A stretch of DNA of 8,378 nt, taken from positions 1 to 8,378 of the forward strand of contig JADGQH010000137.1 in NCBI GenBank assembly GCA_017881985.1. Direction: 5' to 3'. A program made the translations under genes and the position numbers. The notes below the pieces were generated by a model, which was not told where the DNA came from, ran no database searches, and saw nothing but the letters and a program-made list of their open reading frames with translations. The first letter of the stretch is position 1. Every line of letters begins with the position of its first letter. This document shows, in pieces, positions 1 to 5,066 of this stretch. Origin of the DNA: Chloroflexota bacterium. GTDB taxonomy: Bacteria; Chloroflexota; Limnocylindria; Limnocylindrales; CSP1-4.

Positions 1-709
1 CGGCGGTGAGGCCCTGCGCCTCGCTGCCGAGGACCAGCGCGACCGGGCCGGTCAGGTCGACCTCGGTGTAGGGCACGCTTCCGTCCACGCGTGCCGCCAC
101 CACCCGGAGGCTCTTCGCGCGGAGCCATCCCAGGACGTCGGCGCTGGTCGCGACGGCGAGGGCGAGCGTGAAGACGGTCCCCAGGGACGCCCGCACCGCG
201 TTCGGGTTCCAGGGATCCACCGAGCCGACCGAGCCGACCGCCGCGATCATCGCATCCAGCCCGGCGCCGTCCGCGCTCCGGCACACCGCGCCGAAGTTGC
301 CCGGCTTCTCCACGTCCTCAAGGATCCCGACTAGGGGCGCTGACGCCGGCATGCGCAGGCTCACGAGGGATGTATCGGGGGCGGTCGCGACGGCGACGAT
401 CCCGCTCGCGCGCTCGCCGTATGCCAGCAGGCCCAGCAGTTTCGCGGCCACGGGAACGAGCGGAACGCCGAGCGCCGCCACACGCTGCGCGACTGCCGCC
501 ACCTCGGCCTCGCCGGAGGCCTCGGCCGCGACGAACGCCTCGACGAGCGTGACCCCACCGTCGAGCGCGCGAGCCACCTCTCGGGCCCCGTCGACCAGGA
601 GCAGGCCGGTCCGGATGCGGGCGCGCCGATCGCGGAGGGCCGCCGCGGCGCGGAGCCGGGGGTTGGCAGCGCTCGTCAGGACCGGGCGGACGGGGCGACC
701 CTGCGTCAT
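1..709 (-). CDS. TrmH/SpoU-family RNA 2'-O-methyltransferase (3' end cut by window edge)
   Basis: Predicted SPOUT-fold enzyme that transfers a methyl group from SAM to a ribose 2'-OH of rRNA or tRNA. 236 codons are visible and the C-terminus lies beyond base 1. Residues about 10-100 look like the SpoU substrate-binding domain (LTSAANPRLRAAAALRDRR, then LLLVDGAREVARA). The knot domain follows with all three family motifs: motif 1 EKPGNFGAVCRSADGAG (about 134-150, with N138 and R144), motif 2 DPWNPNAVRASLGTVF (165-180), and motif 3 LVLGSEAQGLT (225-235). Only the final knot segment is missing. The ATG at 709 overlaps the stop of the upstream methyltransferase as ATGA, so the two are probably translationally coupled in one operon. 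A 9-bp tandem duplication adds a VGSVGS stretch just before motif 2. The family is clear, but the exact target nucleotide (23S rRNA, as for RlmB-like enzymes, or tRNA) cannot be read from the sequence. Confidence 0.9.
   Translation of the reverse strand, partial: MTQGRPVRPVLTSAANPRLRAAAALRDRRARIRTGLLLVDGAREVARALDGGVTLVEAFVAAEASGEAEVAAVAQRVAALGVPLVPVAAKLLGLLAYGERASGIVAVATAPDTSLVSLRMPASAPLVGILEDVEKPGNFGAVCRSADGAGLDAMIAAVGSVGSVDPWNPNAVRASLGTVFTLALAVATSADVLGWLRAKSLRVVAARVDGSVPYTEVDLTGPVALVLGSEAQGLTA
219..240. repeat. 9-bp tandem repeat inside the TrmH-family gene
   Basis: ACCGAGCCG occurs at 219-227 and 228-236, followed by a partial third copy (ACCG, 237-240). On the coding (minus) strand it is read as VGSVGSV, directly before the DPWNPN motif 2. 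The length is a multiple of three, so the frame is kept. It looks like a small slippage duplication in a loop. Confidence 0.7.
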
Positions 710-1581
710 GCGGTCCACCGGATCGCGTAGCCCGCCGGCAGCTGACGGCCGTCGGGGCGACGCCTGCCGAGCGCGACGACCTCGGCGCGGCTGGCGATCG
801 GGAACCCGAACGCGCCGGCGATCCGGCCACGCAGCTCGGCGACCTCGAGCCCAGCCGTGTGCGCGGTCAGGACGAAGAACGCCGGTGCCGGGCCCGTGAG
901 CGCGGCGCAACCCGAGAGCAGCTCCCCGAGGTCCGTCTCCAGGTGCCACGCCGTGCCCCTGTGGGGCGCATGTCCATAGCTCGGCGGATCCAGCACCACG
1001 GCGTCGTACCGACGACCGCGGCGCGCCTCCCGGACCACGAACGCCCGGGCATCCTCCACGATCCACCGGACCGGCGCGTCTGCGAGTCCCGCTCCGGATG
1101 CATTGCGCCGGGCCCATGCCACCGCGGGCCGCGAAGCGTCCACGTGCGTGACGCGCGCCCCTGCCCGCGCGAGCGCGAGCGTGGCGAGCCCTGTGTAGGC
1201 AAACAGGTTGAGCACCTCCAGGGGCCGCTCCAGCCGTGCCCCGATCTCCCGGACGCGTCCCTCGGCCCACGCCGCGGGCTCCGCGTGCTCGGGGAAGAGG
1301 CCCACCTGGCCGGCGGGCGTCGGACGCAGCTCCAGGCGGAGGCCGTCGATCACGACGTCCCATCTCGGGGGCAGTGCGTCCGCCGTGTCCCAGCCCGCGA
1401 GGTCGTCGGCTCCCGCCGCGCGACCGAACCGAGCGGCCGCCCCGGTCCACGCGCCGGGATCGAGGAGCGGGATGTCGGATGCGCCGGGCGCCGGTCGATC
1501 GACGATCACCGCCCCGAACCGGTCGAGCCGCCGCCCATCACCGAAGTCGAGCAGGGCATAGTCCGACGAACCGGGGTCCAC
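706..1581 (-). CDS. class I SAM-dependent methyltransferase, RlmI/RlmK-like (probable rRNA methyltransferase)
   Basis: Rossmann-fold methyltransferase of the COG1092-like group, in which known members methylate 23S rRNA bases. With the GTG start at 1581 it has 291 residues. The conserved part begins at once with YALLDFGDGRRLDRFG (8-23). GQVGLFPEH (91-99) precedes the catalytic domain. SAM motif I is LNLFAYTGLATLAL (124-137), an acidic residue of the SAM pocket is in HVDAS (146-150), and ED is at 176-177. The active-site motif is LDPPSYGH (197-204). Start choice: an ATG at 1620 adds 13 residues but has no Shine-Dalgarno or promoter-like element. The GTG at 1581 has TACGAT exactly 6 nt upstream, the spacing of a leaderless start, and fits the conserved N-terminus. 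The stop overlaps the TrmH-family start (ATGA), which supports an RNA-modification operon. Substrate is inferred from family and neighbour only. Confidence 0.85.
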   Translation of the reverse strand: MDPGSSDYALLDFGDGRRLDRFGAVIVDRPAPGASDIPLLDPGAWTGAAARFGRAAGADDLAGWDTADALPPRWDVVIDGLRLELRPTPAGQVGLFPEHAEPAAWAEGRVREIGARLERPLEVLNLFAYTGLATLALARAGARVTHVDASRPAVAWARRNASGAGLADAPVRWIVEDARAFVVREARRGRRYDAVVLDPPSYGHAPHRGTAWHLETDLGELLSGCAALTGPAPAFFVLTAHTAGLEVAELRGRIAGAFGFPIASRAEVVALGRRRPDGRQLPAGYAIRWTA

Positions 1582-1587
1582 GCGGCG

Positions 1588-1593
1588 ATCGTA
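1588..1593 (-). promoter_or_regulatory. candidate -10 element for a leaderless methyltransferase transcript
   Basis: TACGAT on the minus strand matches the TANNNT pattern and is followed by exactly 6 nt (CGCCGC) and the GTG at 1581. In many high-GC bacteria this geometry places the transcription start on the start codon. No good -35 box is visible upstream, so this rests on spacing and on the identical arrangement at the divergent gene. Confidence 0.45.
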
Positions 1594-1630
1594 CAGGTCG
1601 GGCCGCGCGCGGGTTTGCATGCGTCGGCGG

Positions 1631-1662
1631 GGTCGCGACACATGTCGATCCGGTCGCGACAC
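1631..1662. repeat. twin direct repeat with 21-bp period in divergent control region (possible operator)
   Basis: GGTCGCGACAC occurs at 1631-1641 and again at 1652-1662, perfectly conserved, with a 21-bp start-to-start distance (two helical turns). Each copy contains the perfect 8-bp palindrome GTCGCGAC (1632-1639 and 1653-1660). The first copy also forms an imperfect dyad, CGACA-CA-TGTCG, at 1636-1647. Such pairs on one helix face are typical of operators bound by two dimers. It lies between the divergent methyltransferase and pxp operons, upstream of both candidate promoters. The regulator is unknown. Confidence 0.5.
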
Positions 1663-1665
1663 TGG

Positions 1666-1678
1666 CGGTCCCGGACCG
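1666..1678. repeat. short perfect inverted repeat
   Basis: CGGTCC-C-GGACCG is a 13-nt perfect dyad just after the twin direct repeat. In sequence this GC-rich it may be chance. It is recorded because it sits in the same control region upstream of pxpA. Confidence 0.35.
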
Positions 1679-1683
1679 GGGCC

Positions 1684-1701
1684 GGGCGGAGTGAACCGCC
1701 C
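1684..1701. repeat. inverted repeat overlapping the candidate -35 of the pxp promoter
   Basis: GGGCGG (1684-1689) and CCGCCC (1696-1701) are perfect inverted arms around a 6-nt centre, AGTGAA. The centre overlaps the best -35-like hexamer of pxpA (1691-1696). It could be a repressor site that blocks the promoter, or a chance GC dyad. Confidence 0.4.
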
Positions 1702-1720
1702 AGCGCCGGCGGCGTAGAGT
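1691..1720 (+). promoter_or_regulatory. candidate leaderless promoter of the pxpABC operon
   Basis: TAGAGT (1715-1720) fits TANNNT and lies 6 nt before the pxpA GTG at 1727. A -35-like GTGAAC (1691-1696, four of six matches to TTGACA) is 18 bp further upstream. No convincing Shine-Dalgarno precedes the GTG, which fits a leaderless mRNA beginning at or next to the start codon. Confidence 0.5.
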
Positions 1721-1726
1721 GGCCAG

Positions 1727-2491
1727 GTGCCGACCCGGATCGACCTGAACGCGGACGTTGGGGAGAGCCTCGGTCCGTGGCGGATGGGCGCCGACGCGGA
1801 CCTGATCCCGCTCGTCACCTCGGTCAACGTTGCCTGCGGCTTCCATGCGGGCGATCCGCTCACGATCCGGCGAACCGTGCGTCTCGCCCTCGACTCCGGG
1901 GCGGCCGTTGGCGCCCACCCGGGATACCCGGACCTCGTCGGGTTTGGCCGCCGCGAGATGGATCTCACGCCGCGAGAGCTGGAAGCGTCCGTCCTCTACC
2001 AGGTCGCCGCGCTCGACGGCATCGTCCGCGCCGAGGGAGGGCGTCTCGCCCACGTGAAGCCCCACGGCGCGCTGTACAACCGGGCCGCGCTGGACCCGGA
2101 CGTGGCCCGCCCCATTGCCGCGGCGGTGGCGAGCCTCGATGCGCGGCTGCGCCTCGTGGGGCCACCCGGCTCTGCGCTGCTCGCCGCGGGAGCGGCGGCC
2201 GGCCTCACCTGTGTCGCGGAGGGATTCGCCGACCGCGCGTACGAGGCGGATGGCCGGCTCCGCTCGCGCCGCCTGCCGGGTGCGCTCCTCGACGACCCGG
2301 AGCGAGCCGCCGCCCAGGCAGTCGAGATCGCGCGGGACGCCCGTGTCACGACGTTCGACGGCACGATCCTGGAGCTCACAGTGGCCACGCTCTGCATCCA
2401 CGGGGACACGCCGGGCGCCGTCGTCACGGCGGCGACAATTCGCGCCGCGTTCGCTGTGGCCGGGATCGAGGTTCGTTCGGCGGATGGCTGA
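1727..2491 (+). CDS. pxpA: 5-oxoprolinase subunit PxpA (LamB/YcsF family)
   Basis: Subunit A of the three-part prokaryotic 5-oxoprolinase, which in the cytoplasm hydrolyses 5-oxo-L-proline to L-glutamate with ATP and so removes a spontaneous damage product of glutamine and glutamate. The 254 residues match the usual family length. Family motifs run in order: DLNADVGES (6-14), VNVACGFHAGD (33-43), GAHPGYPDL then FGRR (62-76), HVKPHGALYN (109-118), EGFADRAY (165-172) and CIHGDTPG (223-230). The invariant Asp and His residues of these blocks are present, so it looks functional. The GTG start places DLNAD six residues in, as in homologues, and has a -10-like TAGAGT 6 nt upstream. The gene opens the operon and overlaps pxpB by 8 bp. 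Identification is firm. Confidence 0.96.
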   Translation: MPTRIDLNADVGESLGPWRMGADADLIPLVTSVNVACGFHAGDPLTIRRTVRLALDSGAAVGAHPGYPDLVGFGRREMDLTPRELEASVLYQVAALDGIVRAEGGRLAHVKPHGALYNRAALDPDVARPIAAAVASLDARLRLVGPPGSALLAAGAAAGLTCVAEGFADRAYEADGRLRSRRLPGALLDDPERAAAQAVEIARDARVTTFDGTILELTVATLCIHGDTPGAVVTAATIRAAFAVAGIEVRSADG

Positions 2492-3200
2492 ACGGATCGG
2501 AATCGGGCGTGCCCGCGTCGAGCCGTTCGGCGATGCGGCGCTCCTCGTGGTGCTGGGCGAACGCGTGGATCCGGCTGTCAACGACCGCGTCCATCGACTG
2601 GCATTCGGGCTCGACGTCCGGGCGGCCCGGCTGCCCGGGCTCGGTGCCACGGTCCCGGCCTACGCGAGCGTCCTCGTCCCGTTCGACCCCTCCGTGCTCG
2701 CAGAAGCCGCCGTTCGCGGCGTGATCGCCGACGTTCTGCGGGCGGACGTCGGGGCGGGCGCAGCCAAGCAGCCGGCCGCCGCCCCCGAGCCGGCCACGAC
2801 CGCCGATATCAGGCCCGTGACCCACGTCCCGGTCCGCTATGGCGGCGCCGACGGCCCGGACCTCGCCGAGGTCGCGGTTCGGACGGGACTCTCCGAGGAC
2901 GACGTCGTTCGCCTCCACGCCGGCGCGGAATACCGCGTCTTCTGCGTGGGATTCGTGCCCGGGTTCCCCTACCTCGGGATGCTCCCGGAGGAGCTGGCCC
3001 TCCCTCGACGATCGACGCCGCGCCTCCACGTCCCTGCCGGGAGCGTGGCGATCGCCGGGCGCCAGACGGGCATCTATCCGTCCGACACCCCGGGCGGATG
3101 GCACGTCATCGGGCGGACCGATCTCTCGGTCTGGGACCCGAACCGCGATCCACCCGCCCTTCTCGAGCCGGGCGCGCGGGTCCGGTTCGTGCCGGCCTGA
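2484..3200 (+). CDS. pxpB: 5-oxoprolinase subunit PxpB (KipI-like)
   Basis: Subunit B of 5-oxoprolinase, from the family of Bacillus KipI (allophanate hydrolase subunit 1 domain), working with PxpA and PxpC. It has 238 residues. An N-terminal domain (about 8-80) opens with VEPFGDAALLVVLG and ends in YASVLVPFDPS. A low-complexity Ala/Pro linker (about 90-108) follows. The C-terminal domain carries the strong signature: YRVFCVGFVPGFPYLGMLP (150-168), then PAGSVAIAGRQTGIYPSDTP (184-203) and GGWHVIGRT (204-212). The ATG at 2484 lies inside the end of pxpA (ATGGCTGA), an 8-bp overlap that suggests coupled translation. Alternative upstream starts would run deep into pxpA and give unrelated sequence. 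In Bacillus, KipI also inhibits the kinase KinA; nothing here points to that role. Confidence 0.95.
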   Translation: MAERIGIGRARVEPFGDAALLVVLGERVDPAVNDRVHRLAFGLDVRAARLPGLGATVPAYASVLVPFDPSVLAEAAVRGVIADVLRADVGAGAAKQPAAAPEPATTADIRPVTHVPVRYGGADGPDLAEVAVRTGLSEDDVVRLHAGAEYRVFCVGFVPGFPYLGMLPEELALPRRSTPRLHVPAGSVAIAGRQTGIYPSDTPGGWHVIGRTDLSVWDPNRDPPALLEPGARVRFVPA

Positions 3201-3204
3201 GGTC

Positions 3205-4185
3205 GTGCTCCAGGTCATCGAGCCCGGTCCGCTCCTGACGATCCAGGACGCGGGGCGACCGGGCCTGGGCCGCCTGGGCGTGCCGCGGTCGGGTGCCTGC
3301 GATGCGTGGGGCCTCGGCGTCGCGAACCTGCTGGTCGGTGCCGCGCCGGGGTCCGCCGCGCTCGAGATCACGTTCGGAGGGTGCGTGCTGGAGGCGCTCG
3401 AGGCGACTGCCGTCGGGCTCGGCGGCGCGGACCTCGGCGCGGAGCGGGACGACGGTCGACGCCTGGCGCCGTGGAGCGCCCACCGCATCCCGGCGGGGGC
3501 CCGGATCCGCTTCGCGGGAGCTGTGCGCGGAATGCGCGCGTACGTCGCGCTCGCCGGCGGGATCGCGATCGGAACCTGGATGGGATCCGCGTCCACGTTC
3601 GCGGTCGGGCGGCTCGGGTTCGAGGACGGCCGGCCGCTAGGGCCCGGCGATCGACTTGTCGCCCGCCGTCCGGGCGATCTCGATGCCGTCGGGGGCACAT
3701 GGCCCTCGCGGCTGGCCCCGCACCCTGCCGAGCGGACCGGCCCGCTCGGGATCGTGTCCGGACCGGATCTTGACGCCGCCCCGGACGACGCCCTCGCGGG
3801 ACTCGCGTCCGCGACCTGGCGCGTCTCGACCTCCAGCGACCGGATGGGCCTGCGACTCGACGGCCCCTCCCTGGGACCGGGCCGCGAGATCGTGTCGCAT
3901 CCGCTCGTCCCGGGGGCCGTCCAGCTGCCGGCCGACGGACGACCGATCGTCATGCTCATGGACGGCCCCACGATCGGCGGCTATCCGGTCCTCGGCGTGG
4001 TGCCAACGGTCGACCTGCCCCGGCTCGGGCAGCTCCGTCCCGGCGACGAGATCGGGTTCCGGGCTGAGACACCCGAGGCTGCCCGGGGTCGGCTGCGGGC
4101 CCAGCAAGCGGCGTTCGATCGCGGGGCGGCTGCCCTCCGCGCCGACGCGGTCTGGGTCCGGCTCGCGGCAGGCGCGTGCGGCTGA
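3205..4185 (+). CDS. pxpC: 5-oxoprolinase subunit PxpC (KipA-like)
   Basis: Subunit C of 5-oxoprolinase (KipA / allophanate hydrolase subunit 2 / biotin-dependent carboxyltransferase-like fold), which completes the ATP-dependent complex. It has 326 residues, within the usual range. Signatures in order: VIEPGPLLTIQDAGRPG (4-20), GVPRSGACD (25-33), ALEITFGG (52-59), YVALAGGI (113-120), MGSAST (126-131), SSDRMGLRLDGP (210-221), LVPGAVQLPADGRPIVML (234-251), and then PTIGGYPVLG (255-264) and LPRLGQLRPGDEIGF (271-285). The start is a GTG 4 nt after the pxpB stop. The purine-rich GAGGT there is too close to act as a normal ribosome site, so reinitiation from pxpB is likely. It ends 15 bp from the convergent methyltransferase. 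The family is firm; the start codon is slightly less so. Confidence 0.94.
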   Translation: MLQVIEPGPLLTIQDAGRPGLGRLGVPRSGACDAWGLGVANLLVGAAPGSAALEITFGGCVLEALEATAVGLGGADLGAERDDGRRLAPWSAHRIPAGARIRFAGAVRGMRAYVALAGGIAIGTWMGSASTFAVGRLGFEDGRPLGPGDRLVARRPGDLDAVGGTWPSRLAPHPAERTGPLGIVSGPDLDAAPDDALAGLASATWRVSTSSDRMGLRLDGPSLGPGREIVSHPLVPGAVQLPADGRPIVMLMDGPTIGGYPVLGVVPTVDLPRLGQLRPGDEIGFRAETPEAARGRLRAQQAAFDRGAAALRADAVWVRLAAGACG

Positions 4186-4191
4186 ACCGGG

Positions 4192-4206
4192 GCCTGTGCC
4201 TCAGGC
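4192..4206. terminator. small hairpin between convergent genes (weak terminator candidate)
   Basis: GCCTG (4192-4196) and CAGGC (4202-4206) form a 5-bp perfect stem with a 5-nt loop, just after pxpC and overlapping the stop codon of the opposite methyltransferase. There is no T-tract on either side, so bidirectional termination is only a suggestion. Confidence 0.2.
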
Positions 4207-4854
4207 GGACGGCCGCTCGTAGACCGCCAGCTGCCAGACGAGCGTGGTGCGGCTCAGCCGCTTGACGAGCCCATGCGCCGCGAGGATCGCCTCCACGTCG
4301 TCCGTCCGGTGAGCGTAGACGCGAAAGGGCGACCTCGAGAGCCACAGCTCGAGGTTGAGGAGCACCGTCCCCGCCCGGCCGAGCCAAGAGTCACGCGGGT
4401 AGACGAGGCCGTATCGACGCCGTGCGAGCGAGGCCGATCGACCGACGAGCGCGGCCATGTCGCGGTAGCAGCAGACGACGCGGTCGAGCGCGACGAGGTC
4501 CGCCGGCTCGATCTCGTCCGCGAGTGTGACGAAGTCGCCGATGACGTACCGGACCCGGTCGGCATGGCCCTGGCGCTCGGCTTCGCCGCGTGCGACCGCG
4601 ACATAGGCGCGCGAGGCATCGACATCGACGGCGGTCGCCGCGCCGGACCGCAAGAGGTCGTGGTGGACGGCACCCACGCCCCCGCCGATCTCCAGCACGC
4701 TCTGCCCGCCGATCCCGCCCTCGGCGAGCGACTCGACGAGTGCCCGGGTCAGGCCGACGGCCCCTTTCTCGCGGTAGGCCCGAAGGTGCCGGGCGGCGTG
4801 GCGGGCATCGAACTGGCGATCGAACGGCGAGTCGCCTGGCGTGCAGCAGTCCAT
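4201..4854 (-). CDS. class I SAM-dependent methyltransferase of unknown substrate (Cys-pair type)
   Basis: Cytoplasmic Rossmann-fold methyltransferase of 217 residues. SAM motif I is VLEIGGGVGAVHHDLL (53-68), motif II is AVDVDASRAYVAVAR (75-89), and motif III is around YVIGDFVTL (103-111). ADLVALDRVVCCYRDM (118-133) follows where the catalytic strand is expected. The C-terminal part (VYPRDSWLGR at 151-160, then LWLSRSPFRVYAHR) resembles a family I recall from actinobacteria that is distantly like the Mg-protoporphyrin O-methyltransferase BchM. No pigment genes are nearby, so that role is not supported. Notable are Cys-Cys pairs at residues 3-4 and 128-129. The ATG at 4854 is well supported by GGAGGT 8 nt upstream. 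It is convergent with pxpC and divergent from the GGDEF-EAL gene, so it is probably transcribed alone. The fold is confident; the substrate is unknown. Confidence 0.88.
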   Translation of the reverse strand: MDCCTPGDSPFDRQFDARHAARHLRAYREKGAVGLTRALVESLAEGGIGGQSVLEIGGGVGAVHHDLLRSGAATAVDVDASRAYVAVARGEAERQGHADRVRYVIGDFVTLADEIEPADLVALDRVVCCYRDMAALVGRSASLARRRYGLVYPRDSWLGRAGTVLLNLELWLSRSPFRVYAHRTDDVEAILAAHGLVKRLSRTTLVWQLAVYERPSA

Positions 4855-4862
4855 CCGGTCGC

Positions 4863-4868
4863 ACCTCC
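4863..4868 (-). promoter_or_regulatory. strong Shine-Dalgarno for the 4854 methyltransferase
   Basis: GGAGGT on the minus strand, 8 nt before the ATG at 4854, is a near-perfect anti-16S match and fixes the start. It contrasts with the SD-less starts of other genes in the window. No clear -10/-35 pair for this gene was found in the 212-bp spacer up to 5066. Confidence 0.75.
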
Positions 4869-5054
4869 AAGAAGCGGGCAGTCATCGGGTTGGCGGCAGG
4901 CGTCTACCGGGCTGGGCCTGGTCGCGATGTGGGCTCGTCCGAATCGATTGTCCCATCGGCGCGCAACCGCGGCCGCGTACGCTCGGCGGCTCGTCGGTCG
5001 GCCGGCCAGGGCGGCTCACGATCACCTATGACTTTCGGGTGACATCGCGCCCGA

Positions 5055-5060
5055 CATTCT
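5055..5060 (+). promoter_or_regulatory. weak candidate -10 of the GGDEF-EAL gene
   Basis: CATTCT sits exactly 6 nt before the ATG at 5067, the same geometry as the TAGAGT of pxpA, but it only partly matches TANNNT. No Shine-Dalgarno precedes the ATG. It is weak support for a leaderless start; the rest of the 4855-5066 spacer shows no better promoter. Confidence 0.25.
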
Positions 5061-5066
5061 CGGTCG

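Noticed and set aside
859..2724. 621-codon open frame on the plus strand across the methyltransferase and pxpA
   Set aside because: Rich in Arg, Pro and Gly with no motifs. It runs antisense to one clear gene and out of frame through pxpA and pxpB; open only because GC-rich DNA has few stops.
2424..3971. 515-codon minus-strand open frame antisense to pxpB and pxpC
   Set aside because: Low-complexity Ser/Arg/Pro sequence, a mirror of well-supported genes.
4855..5066. Small gene or RNA in the 212-bp divergent spacer
   Set aside because: Only short frames without ribosome sites (for example a four-codon ATG...TGA at 5028-5042) and no clear structured RNA; a promoter region is enough.
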